Below are positions 25,420-33,426 of a DNA stretch of 58,537 nt, piece by piece (within the stretch, counting starts at the first letter, position 1; each line of letters begins with the position of its first letter). The notes beneath the pieces are model-generated. The model was not told the origin of the DNA. It worked only from the letters and a program-made list of their open reading frames with translations, and did not search any database. The DNA comes from Micromonospora sp. BL4. GTDB taxonomy: Bacteria; Actinomycetota; Actinomycetes; Mycobacteriales; Micromonosporaceae. The DNA lies in the NCBI RefSeq assembly GCF_003667505.1, contig NZ_RCVJ01000119.1, forward strand, positions 1 through 58,537. The letters run 5' to 3'. The translations under genes and the position numbers were made by a program.

Positions 25420-27258
25420 GTGCCCGAGGGAAGGGACGACCCCGCGCTCTCCGCGACGGAGGAGCTGGCCCTGGCCCGGCTGGCACTGGACGAGGGCGAC
25501 CTGCACCACGCCGCCGGCCACCTCGCCGGCGCGCTGGCCCGGGCGCCCACCCTGCCGGAGGTGCACGAGACGTTGGCCCGGCTGGCCGCGGTCGGCAAGG
25601 GCGGGCTGGACCTCTTCCCGATCAACCACCACACCTTCGTCGGCGCGGTCGTCGCCCGCGCCCACCTGCTGGCCGCCGCCGGCCGTCCGGCCGAGGGGCT
25701 GGAACTGCTGGCCGCGGCCACCGGGTACGCGCCCGGCACGGAGTGGGCCGGCGTTCCGTGGGTGATCGCACCCGAGCTCGCCGAGAGACTGGACCCGGAG
25801 CACGTCGCCCGGGTCCTCATGCAGGTCTGCGCCGCGTTGCCCGACCCGGTGCCACGCGTCGGACGGGCCGCGCTGACGCCGTACCTCACGCTGGCCCGCA
25901 ACGCGGTCACCGTCCGCCCCGAGCACGGTCTGCTGCTGGGCGCGGCGTCCGCGCTGGCCAGGCGGCTCGGCGAGGTCACGCTGGCGATCCGCTGGGCCAG
26001 CCGGGGGGTACGGTCCCAGCCGTCGAAGATGGGCGAGGTCTGGCTCGGGTACGCGTACCGCAGCGCCGGCCGCACCCGCGACGCCCTCGCGGCGCTCGGC
26101 CGGGCCGTCGCGTTGGACCCCGACGACCTGGCCATCTACGCGGACATCGCGGGCACCCTGGCCGAGACCGGCCGGCTGGACGAGGCGCTGGAGTGGACCG
26201 AGCGGGCGCTCGCCCGGGACCCGTCGTTCGACTGCGCGGTGCACACCGCCCACCGCCTGCGGCATCTGCGCGACGGCGACCTCGCCCACCTGGTGGCGCT
26301 CGCCGACTTCGTCCGCGACCATCCGGACGACAGCCACGAGCACGGCGACCTGGCCCAGTGCTGTCGCGGTCGGCCGTGGCTCGGCCAGCTGACGCCGGCC
26401 GGGGGCCCGCTGGTCGATGCTCTGCGCCAGGCGGTTGCCGACGACGACAACGGTGTCGGCAGTGCCGTACGCCTTCTGGCGGCAGCCCCGCCGAGCGCCG
26501 TGCGGACGGCCACGTCGGCCGCGCCCGGGCTGCGGATCGAGGTCACCGGCACGCCGCAGCCGGACCCGCGGGAACCGCGGCGGGCGTCCACCCGGCGGCT
26601 GTGGCACTACGCGGACAGCGTTCCGACGCCCGCGCTGCCGGCGCCCTCGGCGGCGGCGGTCGAGCGGATCGGGCAGGTCGCCCACCCGGCGTGGCCGCAC
26701 CCGCCGGCGGCCTACGACGCGGCGGTCGGTCTGGCCGGCCTGGACGTGGCCGACCTGCTCGGGCTGCTCGTGCACCCACCGACGGCGCCGGCCAACGCGG
26801 TGGGCCGGCTCCTGGCCGCCCACGACCCGTCGGTCTGGGTACGCGGCGTGCAGGTGTGGGCCTGCCTGGGGCTGCTGCACCACCGCACCGACGAGCCGTG
26901 GGAGGACTCGACCCGGCGCCGGGTGCTGCTGGACCTGGTCTGGGGCGTGGAGGACTGGGTCACCGAGGCGGCGTTGTTCGCCCTGGTCACCGCCGCCTGG
27001 GTGGACCCGGCGGTGCGATCGGACGTGGCCCGGGTGGTGGCCGAGCGGCTGGCCGACGCGGCTGCGGTGGCCCGGGCCCGCCCGGTTCCGATCGCCGTCT
27101 CCCTGGCCCACCTGGCGTTGGCCGCCCCGGCACTGGACCCGGCCACCGCCGCGCTCGCCACCGAACTGCTCGGCGACCAGCCACCCGGGCTCCCGCGCCC
27201 CCGCAACCCGCTCCGCCGCCTCTGGCGACGCCTCACCGCCGCACGCCACCGCCCCTGA
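25420..27258 (+). CDS. Tetratricopeptide-repeat protein, unknown function
   Basis: A 612-residue helical-repeat protein. TPR-like units are clearest around residues 190-290 (GYAYRSAGRTRDALAALGRAV, then AETGRLDEALEWTERAL), with less regular repeats before. The C-terminal third (about 430-600) is an Ala/Leu/Trp-rich helical region resembling HEAT repeats, ending in a basic tail. There is no signal peptide or membrane helix. GTG 25420 is preferred because GAGAGG (25409-25414) lies 5 bases upstream; ATG 25396 and TTG 25378 are in frame. It is probably a cytoplasmic scaffold; the partner is unknown. Confidence 0.7.
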   Translation: MPEGRDDPALSATEELALARLALDEGDLHHAAGHLAGALARAPTLPEVHETLARLAAVGKGGLDLFPINHHTFVGAVVARAHLLAAAGRPAEGLELLAAATGYAPGTEWAGVPWVIAPELAERLDPEHVARVLMQVCAALPDPVPRVGRAALTPYLTLARNAVTVRPEHGLLLGAASALARRLGEVTLAIRWASRGVRSQPSKMGEVWLGYAYRSAGRTRDALAALGRAVALDPDDLAIYADIAGTLAETGRLDEALEWTERALARDPSFDCAVHTAHRLRHLRDGDLAHLVALADFVRDHPDDSHEHGDLAQCCRGRPWLGQLTPAGGPLVDALRQAVADDDNGVGSAVRLLAAAPPSAVRTATSAAPGLRIEVTGTPQPDPREPRRASTRRLWHYADSVPTPALPAPSAAAVERIGQVAHPAWPHPPAAYDAAVGLAGLDVADLLGLLVHPPTAPANAVGRLLAAHDPSVWVRGVQVWACLGLLHHRTDEPWEDSTRRRVLLDLVWGVEDWVTEAALFALVTAAWVDPAVRSDVARVVAERLADAAAVARARPVPIAVSLAHLALAAPALDPATAALATELLGDQPPGLPRPRNPLRRLWRRLTAARHRP

Positions 27259-27264
27259 TTCCGT

Positions 27265-27310
27265 AGAAAAGACGCGCCGCGCCGCCCCGGAGGGACAGCG
27301 CGGCGCGGCG
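27265..27310 (-). terminator. Hairpin terminator between convergent TPR and MFS genes
   Basis: A perfect 11-bp stem, CGCCGCGCCGC (27275-27285) with its complement (27300-27310), and a 14-base loop. Read on the minus strand it is followed by TCTTTTCTA, so it acts mainly for the MFS gene and may also stop the TPR transcript. Confidence 0.75.
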
Positions 27311-27321
27311 GTGTGTCGGCG

Positions 27322-28899
27322 TCAGGCGACCGGAGCCTTGCCGAGAGCGATCTCGGCCTCCTCCTCCGGGGTGGCCTGCGTCGGCGCCTCGTTCGCGGTG
27401 CGCAGCGGGATCTCCTTGATGAACCAGGCGAGCACCGGGATCGCGATGGTGAACAGCACCGCCCAGAGGAAGACGTGCGAGATCGCGTCGGCGAGGCCGC
27501 CGAGCACCAGTTCGCGCGCCTGCGCGGGCAGCGCCTTGAGCTTCGCCAGGTCCATTCCGCCACCCTCGCCACCGAAGGCCCCACCGGCGGCGGAGTCGGC
27601 CAACCGGCTGGCGAAGATCGCGCCGAACAGCGAGATGCCGAACGAACCGCCGATCGACCGGAAGAAGGTGGCCGCGCCACTGGCCGCGCCGAGGTCCTTC
27701 TGCTCCACGCTGTTCTGCGCGATCAGCATGGAGGTCTGCATGAGGAAGCCCATGCCGGCGCCCAGCACGATCATGTACAGCGAGGACTGGAGCTTGCTGG
27801 TGTCGGTGTCGAGCAGGGTCAGCAGCCCCATGCCCGTGGCCATCACCACGCCGCCGATGATCGGGTACGCCCGGTACCGGCCGGTCTTCGTGATCGCCCG
27901 GCCGATGACCAGCGAGACGACCAGCATGCCGAACATCAGCGGCAGCAGCAGCAGGCCACTGTTGGTCGCGGAAGCCCCCTGCACGGTCTGCTGGTAGAGC
28001 GGCAGGAAGTTCATCGCGCCGAACATCGCGAACCCGAGCAGGAAGCCGATCAGCGAGATCAGCGCGAAGTTGCGGTTGGCGAAGAGTCCCAGCGGGAGGA
28101 TCGGCTCCGGAACCCGGCGTTCCACCAGGCCGAACGCCACCAGCGCGAGCACGGACAGCACGGCCAGGCCGAGGATCTGCGGGGACGTCCAGTCGTACTC
28201 GTTGCCGCCCCAGGTGGTGATCAGCACGATCGCGGTGATGCCGACCGAGAGGAGCCCGGCGCCGAGCCAGTCGATCCGGTGCTCGGTGCGGTACTTCGGC
28301 AGGTGCATGGTGGTGATCAGCACCAGCAGCGCGACGCCGCCCAGCGGCAGGTTGACGTAGAACGCCCAGCGCCAGGAGAGGTGGTCGGTGATGAAGCCGC
28401 CGACCAGCGGACCGGCCACCATGGCGATGGCCATGATCCCGGCGATCATGCCCTGGTAGCGCCCACGCTCGCGGGGCGGCACCAGGTCGCCGATGATCGC
28501 CATCACGCCGACCATGAGGCCACCGGCGCCGAGACCCTGCACGGCCCGGAAGGCGATGAGCTGCACCATGCCGTCCTGGGGGCCGCCCAACATGCCCGAG
28601 CCCGCCATGCCGCAGAGCGCGGAGCCGAGCAGGAAGATGCCGACCGAGGTCAGGAAGACCGACTTGCGCCCGTAGAGGTCACCGAGCTTGCCCCAGATCG
28701 GGGTGGAGACGGTGGTGCCGAGGACGTACGCGGTGACCACCCAGGTGAAGTGGTCGAGGCCGCCGAACTCGCCCACGATCCGCGGCAGCGCGGTGCTGAC
28801 GATCATATTGTCGAGCATCGCGAGCATCATCGCGATCATGAGGCCGAACAGCACGACCCGTACGTTGGGTCGCGCGCCGGCCTGGGTTGCCTGAGTCAT
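27322..28899 (-). CDS. MFS drug-exporter-like transporter (DHA2, 14 TM)
   Basis: A 525-residue transporter with about 14 membrane helices. Helix 1 to loop 1 has MLAMLDNMIVSTALPRIVGEFGG (positions about 25-47), the DHA2 signature containing the acidic residue in helix 1. GKLGDLYGRKSVF is the loop 2-3 motif A. Such proteins extrude drugs or toxic metabolites by proton antiport (family knowledge). ATG 28899 has GGGGGAG upstream. It is divergent from a TetR gene with two operator-like dyads in between, so repression by that TetR and induction by a substrate are very likely. Confidence 0.9.
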   Translation of the reverse strand: MTQATQAGARPNVRVVLFGLMIAMMLAMLDNMIVSTALPRIVGEFGGLDHFTWVVTAYVLGTTVSTPIWGKLGDLYGRKSVFLTSVGIFLLGSALCGMAGSGMLGGPQDGMVQLIAFRAVQGLGAGGLMVGVMAIIGDLVPPRERGRYQGMIAGIMAIAMVAGPLVGGFITDHLSWRWAFYVNLPLGGVALLVLITTMHLPKYRTEHRIDWLGAGLLSVGITAIVLITTWGGNEYDWTSPQILGLAVLSVLALVAFGLVERRVPEPILPLGLFANRNFALISLIGFLLGFAMFGAMNFLPLYQQTVQGASATNSGLLLLPLMFGMLVVSLVIGRAITKTGRYRAYPIIGGVVMATGMGLLTLLDTDTSKLQSSLYMIVLGAGMGFLMQTSMLIAQNSVEQKDLGAASGAATFFRSIGGSFGISLFGAIFASRLADSAAGGAFGGEGGGMDLAKLKALPAQARELVLGGLADAISHVFLWAVLFTIAIPVLAWFIKEIPLRTANEAPTQATPEEEAEIALGKAPVA

Positions 28900-28930
28900 G
28901 GGTAAGCTCCCCCCGAGGATTGCCACACTT

Positions 28931-28972
28931 ACTTGCCGCCCGGCTAGTCACCTTACTAGCCGCACGGTAAGT
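28931..28972. promoter_or_regulatory. Two tandem TetR operators in the MFS-tetR intergenic region
   Basis: ACTTGCCGCCCGGCTAGT (28931-28948) and ACTAGCCGCACGGTAAGT (28955-28972) are both imperfect dyads of the form ACTWGCCG-NN-CGGYWAGT, with half-sites matching at 7/8 and 6/8 positions. Their centres are 24 bp apart. They fill the middle of the 112-bp divergent promoter region, so one repressor could control both genes. Confidence 0.7.
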
Positions 28973-29011
28973 TGGGCACCAAGTGACGGTCAAGCCAATT
29001 GGAGGGCGTGG

Positions 29012-29635
29012 GTGAGGGAGAGCACAGGCGGCACCCGTGAGCGGATCAAGGCCGTCGCGCTGGAGCTCTTCACCGAGCAGGGGTACGAGAAGACCTCGCT
29101 GCGCGAGATCGCCGAGCGGCTCAACGTCACCAAGGCCGCGCTCTACTACCACTTCAAGAGCAAGGACGACATCGTCGCCAGTTTCGTCGAGGACCGGCTG
29201 GAGCGGATGGACGCGCTGACCACCTGGGCCGAGTCGCAGCCGGCGACCCTGGCCACCCGGCGCGCGCTGATCTCCCGGTACGCCGACACGATGTTCGCCG
29301 GCGACCAGCCGTCGGTGATGCGCTTCTTCGAGCAGAACCAGACCGTGCTCAAGAGCCTCGCCTCCGGCCAGCAGATGCGCGGCCGGATGATGCAGCTGGC
29401 CAGCGCGCTCTGCCGGGGCGACGACTCGCCCACCGCCCAGCTGCGCGCCGTGCTGTCGCTGTTCGCCGTGCACAGCAGCTGGTTCGCCGTCCGGGCGCCG
29501 AACATCACCGACGACGAGCGCCGCCGGATCGCGCTGGAGGTGGCCGACGAGCTGCTGGCCGCGATCGGCGCGGAGCCCGACGAGAGTCCCGACGAGAGTG
29601 ACGCGGGGGTCGCCTCGGCAAGCCCGCAGGGCTGA
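29012..29635 (+). CDS. TetR-family repressor of the divergent exporter
   Basis: A 207-residue TetR regulator. The N-terminal helix-turn-helix lies in YEKTSLREIAERLNVTKAAL (about residues 22-41), followed by YYHFKSKDDIVASF. The C-terminal ligand domain (about 60-190) is helical and the last 15 residues are acidic and repetitive (DESPDESD). GTG 29012 is chosen because GGAGGG at 29001-29006 lies 5 bases upstream. The gene probably represses the MFS exporter and itself through the two dyads upstream. The ligand is unknown. Its 3' end lies within a 34-bp tandem duplication. Confidence 0.88.
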   Translation: MRESTGGTRERIKAVALELFTEQGYEKTSLREIAERLNVTKAALYYHFKSKDDIVASFVEDRLERMDALTTWAESQPATLATRRALISRYADTMFAGDQPSVMRFFEQNQTVLKSLASGQQMRGRMMQLASALCRGDDSPTAQLRAVLSLFAVHSSWFAVRAPNITDDERRRIALEVADELLAAIGAEPDESPDESDAGVASASPQG

Positions 29636-29689
29636 CCGACCGGCGGATCAGCCGAGCCCGCAGGGCTGACCGACAAGCGGATCAGCCGC
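29622..29689. repeat. 34-bp tandem duplication across two convergent gene ends
   Basis: Two adjacent 34-base copies (29622-29655 and 29656-29689) differ at three positions. The first copy holds the last codons of tetR and its stop. The second copy holds the last codons and stop of the convergent GNAT gene. It appears to be a recent duplication that altered one C-terminus or the spacing between the genes. Confidence 0.85.
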
Positions 29690-30191
29690 GGGGCAGCTCC
29701 AGCCGCAGGCCGAGCAGGTCCACGCCCGCCACCGGCGACCAGTCCTTCTCCGGGCACCGCACGAAGCCGAGCCGCTCGTACAGCCGGTGCGCCGAGACGG
29801 CCATCCCCGCACGGACGCAGATCACCACGGCCGCGCAGCCCAGCTCGGCCGCGCGGTCGACGCACGCCCGGGCCAGCGCCGCGCCCACGCCCCGGCCCTG
29901 CGCGGCCGGGTCGACCGCGAGCATCCGGAACTCCGCCTCGCCCGGCCCGGACAGCTCGGCGAACGGGGTGCCCGGCAGCACGAAGGTCACCGAGCCGAGC
30001 ACCGCGCCGGTCGCCTCGTCCACCGCGACCAGCACCTCACCGCTGGTGGCCCGGGTCGACACGTCGGCCAGCACCGCGCCGTACCCGTGCTCGCCCTTGA
30101 GCTGGCCGTCCGCCTCGTACGCGGCCACGGTCAGCCGGGCCACCGCCGGGAAGTCGGCCGGGTCGGCGAGCCGGACCAGCAGCCCGCTCAA
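29682..30191 (-). CDS. GNAT N-acetyltransferase
   Basis: A 169-residue acetyl-CoA-dependent acyltransferase. The N-terminal VRLADPADFPAVARL, the strand MLAVDPAAQGRGVGAALARA (acetyl-CoA loop, about residues 90-109) and the C-terminal YERLGFVRCPEKDW are characteristic. The start is TTG 30191, overlapping the biotinyl-protein stop (TTGA), with no in-frame ATG or GTG before the conserved domain, so translation is probably coupled. The substrate is unknown. It is convergent with tetR. Confidence 0.82.
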   Translation of the reverse strand: MSGLLVRLADPADFPAVARLTVAAYEADGQLKGEHGYGAVLADVSTRATSGEVLVAVDEATGAVLGSVTFVLPGTPFAELSGPGEAEFRMLAVDPAAQGRGVGAALARACVDRAAELGCAAVVICVRAGMAVSAHRLYERLGFVRCPEKDWSPVAGVDLLGLRLELPRG

Positions 30192-30403
30192 TCGATCACC
30201 GCGATGAGGTCGCCGTCCTGCACGACGTCACCCTCGTTGACGGCGAGTTGCTTGAGCACACCGTCGGACTCGGCGACGACCGGGATCTCCATCTTCATCG
30301 ACTCGAGGATCACCAGGGTGTCGCCCTCGGACACGGTGTCGCCGGCCGAAGCGACGACCTTCCAGACGTTCGCCACCATCTCGGCGCGGATCTCCTCGGC
30401 CAT
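30188..30403 (-). CDS. Biotin/lipoyl-attachment-domain protein (71 residues)
   Basis: A free-standing biotinyl domain. LESMKMEIPVV carries the biotinylation motif, with Lys37 as the expected modified residue in the E-x-MKM context. The whole chain is one domain of eight strands. From memory it corresponds to the M. tuberculosis 71-residue biotinylated protein TB7.3, also encoded beside the sigH-rshA pair. It could serve as a carrier for an acyl-CoA carboxylase encoded elsewhere. ATG 30403 has GGGAGGG upstream. It is coupled to the downstream GNAT gene. Confidence 0.85.
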   Translation of the reverse strand: MAEEIRAEMVANVWKVVASAGDTVSEGDTLVILESMKMEIPVVAESDGVLKQLAVNEGDVVQDGDLIAVID

Positions 30404-30631
30404 GTCCAGGCCCTCCCTTTTCCCGATGTGCCTGTCGACGTATCCAATCATGCGGCGGTCCGCGGCGGGCGCGGAGCGGTGCGGCCCGGGCGCCGGGACC
30501 GCCCCGCCGGAAGGCGTCGGGTGCCGGCCGCACTACCATCAGCGGGTCGGACCCGACGCCGGGCAGCCGGTGGGTACACCGGCGCCGAGGCCGCGCGCAG
30601 GGCGGATCCGACCCATCACGAGGAGGTCAGC

Positions 30632-30706
30632 ATGGCGAAGAAGTCCCGGAAGAAGAAGGCCCGTAAGAAGAACGCCGCGAACCACGGCAAGCGTCCCAAC
30701 TCCTGA
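30632..30706 (+). CDS. Ribosomal micro-protein bL37
   Basis: A 24-residue, extremely basic peptide (MAKKSRKKKARKK then ANHGKRPN). The ANHGKRPN ending matches the actinobacterial 50S protein bL37, first seen in mycobacterial ribosome structures (from memory). A strong AGGAGG lies 7 bases before ATG 30632, and a perfect 17-bp terminator stem follows. It is too short for routine gene finders and is easily missed. Rich in Lys/Arg, it should sit in an rRNA groove of the large subunit. Confidence 0.8.
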   Translation: MAKKSRKKKARKKNAANHGKRPNS

Positions 30707-30766
30707 ACGGGCCGACGGGCCGACGGCCCGTCACCGGTCAGACCCACCCGGCGGACGCCGGGAACG

Positions 30767-30802
30767 CCGGTGGCCCGGGTCGAGATCGACCCGGGCCACC
30801 GG
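30767..30802. terminator. Bidirectional terminator between bL37 and rsrA
   Basis: A perfect 17-bp inverted repeat (30767-30783 and 30786-30802) with a GA centre, followed on the plus strand by TTTGTCCGTT. It separates the convergent bL37 and rsrA transcripts. Confidence 0.8.
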
Positions 30803-30822
30803 TTTGTCCGTTACGCCGACGC

Positions 30823-31110
30823 TCAGTCGGCCAGTTCGCGGGAATCGCTGGTCTCGAAGACCACCAGCTCGGTCAGCTTGACGCGTAGCCTCTCGCGCAG
30901 CTCGTTCGGCGCGGTCTCGTTGCCGCAGCAACGCGCCACCAGCGCCCGCACCTCCTGCTCCAGCCCGTACTCGCGCAGGCACGGCCCGCACTCGTCGAGG
31001 TGGTGCCGGATCAGCGTGCGCCGCTCGTCGGCGCACTCCAGATCCAGGTAGAGGTAGACCTCCGCGAGCACCTCACGGCAGTCCGTCTCGTGCGGCTCCC
31101 CACAGCTCAC
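30823..31110 (-). CDS. rsrA: Zinc anti-sigma factor RsrA (thiol redox switch)
   Basis: A 95-residue ZAS-family anti-sigma factor. With GTG 31110 as start, the zinc ligands fall at Cys11, His37, Cys41 and Cys44 (HLDECGPC), the same numbers as I remember for Streptomyces coelicolor RsrA, which supports the start. Disulfide stress oxidises the cysteines, expels zinc and releases SigR (family knowledge). GGGAGG lies 7 bases upstream, inside the sigR 3' end. One base separates the two genes, so they form a classic sigma/anti-sigma operon. Confidence 0.92.
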   Translation of the reverse strand: MSCGEPHETDCREVLAEVYLYLDLECADERRTLIRHHLDECGPCLREYGLEQEVRALVARCCGNETAPNELRERLRVKLTELVVFETSDSRELAD

Positions 31111-31111
31111 G

Positions 31112-31939
31112 TCACACCTCCCGGCCGGCAGCGGCAGCGGTCGAACCCTTCGAGGAGCGGGCCGCACTGAAGCCCCGTTCCGCGGCGTACTGCTCGAGCA
31201 GCTTGCGCAGATTACGACGGCCCCGGTGCAGACGCGACATCACGGTGCCGATCGGCGTGCCCATGATGTCGGCGACCTCCTTGTAGGAGAAGCCCTCGAC
31301 GTCGGTGAGGTAGACGGCGAGCCGGAACTCCTCCGGCAACTGCTGGAGGGCCTCCTTGACGTCGCTGTCCGGCAGCCGGTCCAGAGCCTCGGTCTCCGCC
31401 GAGCGCAACCCGCTGGAGGTGTGCGACTCGGCCTCGGCGAGCTGCCAGTCGGTGATCTCCTCGGTCGGCGCCTGGATCGGCTGGCGCTGCCGCTTGCGGT
31501 AGGAGTTGATGTAGGTGTTGGTCAGGATCCGGTAGAGCCAGGCCTTCAGGTTTGTGCCCTGCTCGAACTGGTGGAAGGCGGCGTACGCCTTCAGGTATGT
31601 CTCCTGGACCAGATCCTCGGCATCCGCCGGGTTGCGCGTCATGCGCAGCCCAGCAGCGTAGAGCTGATCGACGAATGGCATCGCGTCCCGCTCGAAGCGG
31701 GCCCTGCGCTCGTCCGTCTTCTCCGTGGTCAACCGCACATCCCCTCGCGTCGGATGCTTTCCCGCCGAGGATACGCGCACGGACCTGCCCACAGATTCAC
31801 TTCCGGCCGGTGTGCCCGTGCTCACCGCACCCACCCCGCCCGGTCCCGTCGTCGCGGGCCAGTCCGGGCCATCCAGCAGCTGCTTCAGCTGCCGGGCCTC
31901 CCGCTCGTCCCGTTCCCGGCTCCGTGTTTCGGTCGGCAC
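31112..31939 (-). CDS. sigR: ECF sigma factor SigR, possibly with a long isoform
   Basis: An ECF sigma factor of the disulfide-stress type. Region 2 includes [22 protein letters not shown] sequence ([16 protein letters not shown]) and [20 protein letters not shown]; region 4 has [18 protein letters not shown] and [12 protein letters not shown]. The full frame from GTG 31939 gives 275 residues. A conventional SigR would start at GTG 31738 or TTG 31732 ([16 protein letters not shown]). GTG 31939 has its own GAGGGGG site and lies about 38 bases below a SigR-type promoter, as in S. coelicolor, where a stress promoter makes the extended, unstable SigR'. RsrA follows directly. Confidence 0.9.
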   Translation of the reverse strand: MPTETRSRERDEREARQLKQLLDGPDWPATTGPGGVGAVSTGTPAGSESVGRSVRVSSAGKHPTRGDVRLTTEKTDERRARFERDAMPFVDQLYAAGLRMTRNPADAEDLVQETYLKAYAAFHQFEQGTNLKAWLYRILTNTYINSYRKRQRQPIQAPTEEITDWQLAEAESHTSSGLRSAETEALDRLPDSDVKEALQQLPEEFRLAVYLTDVEGFSYKEVADIMGTPIGTVMSRLHRGRRNLRKLLEQYAAERGFSAARSSKGSTAAAAGREV

Positions 31940-31976
31940 CGGCCACCCCCTCGCAGAAAAGTCGTCCGCGGGTAGT

Positions 31977-32003
31977 AACGCGAGAAGACGGGTGGGGCAT
32001 TCC
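31977..32003 (-). promoter_or_regulatory. SigR-type promoter upstream of sigR
   Basis: On the minus strand GGAAT (32003-31999), a 19-base spacer and GTT (31979-31977) fit the SigR/SigH consensus GGAAT-N18-19-GTT. It lies about 38 bases before GTG 31939, implying autoregulation under thiol stress. Confidence 0.65.
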
Positions 32004-32165
32004 GGCCCGCCCTCCCGTTCCTGGTCCCGGCAGCGGCGACGGCCGGCGCTGGGACCAGGAAGGGCCTGGGAGGATGTGGCCCCGCCCGTCCGAATCGGGC
32101 CGGCGGCACCATCGGATGCAACGACCCGCGCCCGGCACCGGACACGGTTCGTCCGGCCGACCCGG

Positions 32166-32783
32166 TCAGCCGGCCGCCCAGCCCTGGGCGCGTAGCCAGT
32201 CCCGCACGACGGCTGCCGTGCCGGCCGGATCCCTGCGCATGTCGTGGGTCTCCCCCGGCCGGGTCACCACCTGCACGGCCGGCCCCGGCTCCGGCACTCC
32301 GAATGGGTCCCGGTCGCCGTTGACCACCAGAGTTGGCAGCCCGGTGGCCAGTTCGGCGGCCCGGGAGCGCTCCGGGCGCCCGGGCGGGTGCAGCGGAAAG
32401 GCCAGCGCGACCACGCCGGCCGCGCCCACCGCGCGGGCTGTCCGGCAGGCCACCCGAGCGCCGCTGGATCGACCGCCGACCAGCAGCGTCGGGACGTCGG
32501 GCAGCCGGTCGCGCAACCCGTCGAGCACCGCCGTCCAGGCCTCGTCGAGGTGCCCGGCGGGAGCCGGCGCACGGCGGCCGGCGACCCGGTAGGGCTGGGT
32601 CACCCGCACCACCGCCAGACCGGCCGCGACGGCCGCGTCGCGCACCGCGAGCAGGTCGGGCGCGTCCACGCTGCCGCCCGCACCGTGCCCGAGCACCAGC
32701 AGGGCGGCGGCCTTCCCGACCGGCAGGTCGGTGTCGATCCGGGCCGGACCGCGCGGGGTCCCGATTTCGTCGCTGGGCAGCAC
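32166..32783 (-). CDS. Alpha/beta-hydrolase family protein (KANL3/Tex30-like)
   Basis: A 205-residue small hydrolase. [17 protein letters not shown] is the oxyanion segment, [15 protein letters not shown] holds the nucleophile serine, and [10 protein letters not shown] and GETHDM give the acid and histidine regions. There is no signal peptide. The frame is open far upstream, but CAGAAT with a 6-base spacer precedes GTG 32783 (leaderless pattern), and conservation begins there. A comparable gene lies beside sigH in mycobacteria, as far as I remember. The substrate is unknown. Confidence 0.75.
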   Translation of the reverse strand: MLPSDEIGTPRGPARIDTDLPVGKAAALLVLGHGAGGSVDAPDLLAVRDAAVAAGLAVVRVTQPYRVAGRRAPAPAGHLDEAWTAVLDGLRDRLPDVPTLLVGGRSSGARVACRTARAVGAAGVVALAFPLHPPGRPERSRAAELATGLPTLVVNGDRDPFGVPEPGPAVQVVTRPGETHDMRRDPAGTAAVVRDWLRAQGWAAG

Positions 32784-32836
32784 CGACCCATTCTGCGCTG
32801 CCCCGGCCGGCGGCCGGGACAGGACCGCGCCGGTGG

Positions 32837-33229
32837 TCAGCTCAGCGGGACCAGGGTGAGCAGTCGGTCCCGTACCGGTGGGCCCGCCTCGTCGACGGCG
32901 TCCGGATCCGGCTCGACCTGGCCGCGCCAGGCCACCAGCATCGCCCGCCGCTCGCGCGGCGTCGTGCCGCCCCACACGCCGTGGCAGTCACCCACGTCCA
33001 GCGCCCAGGCCAGGCAGGACCCCTGGACGTCGCAGCTGCGGCACAGCGCGACGGCGGCGTCCGCCGGCTCGTTCGGCGCCGGAAAGAACGTTTCCGGATC
33101 GACGCTCTGGCATGTCCCTCTGGTACGCCAGGCGTCATCCTGTCGACGTTCGTGCAAGGCCCGCAGCAGTCGCGGATCTCGCCGCGCCGCGGCCACCTCG
33201 TGCGGGCGGGGCATACGCGCCCGTGTCAT
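32837..33229 (-). CDS. WhiB-family protein with N- and C-terminal extensions
   Basis: A 130-residue WhiB protein. The four cluster cysteines are in GTCQSVDPETFFP and ALCRSCDVQGSC, followed by the turn HGVWGGTTPRERRAM. It has about 45 extra residues before the first cysteine (basic, RPHEVAAARRDPRLLR) and an acidic C-terminal tail instead of the usual basic one, so it is not WhiB1. I cannot assign a numbered WhiB class. ATG 33229 is preceded by GGGGGAGG. Its closeness to sigR suggests a redox-response role (inference). Confidence 0.82.
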   Translation of the reverse strand: MTRARMPRPHEVAAARRDPRLLRALHERRQDDAWRTRGTCQSVDPETFFPAPNEPADAAVALCRSCDVQGSCLAWALDVGDCHGVWGGTTPRERRAMLVAWRGQVEPDPDAVDEAGPPVRDRLLTLVPLS

Positions 33230-33426
33230 CCACCCACCTCCCCCGTGGGACCGGCAAGATCGGTGGATGTCGTCCGCCCCGTGCGAATCGACACCCACTA
33301 CCGGCGCTGTGTTCTATCGCACTTCCGGACACCGAGACAAGGGCCTGCCGGGAAGATGACTGAACGGCCAGGCGACGAATCACGCGCAACCCCGGCAAAT
33401 CGGCGCCCGACGATGCGCACGGGCCT

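Noticed and set aside
27313..28905. 530-codon plus-strand frame opposite the MFS exporter
   Set aside because: The minus strand encodes a clear 14-helix transporter with a good ribosome site; the plus frame is low-complexity His/Gln/Asp-rich shadow sequence.
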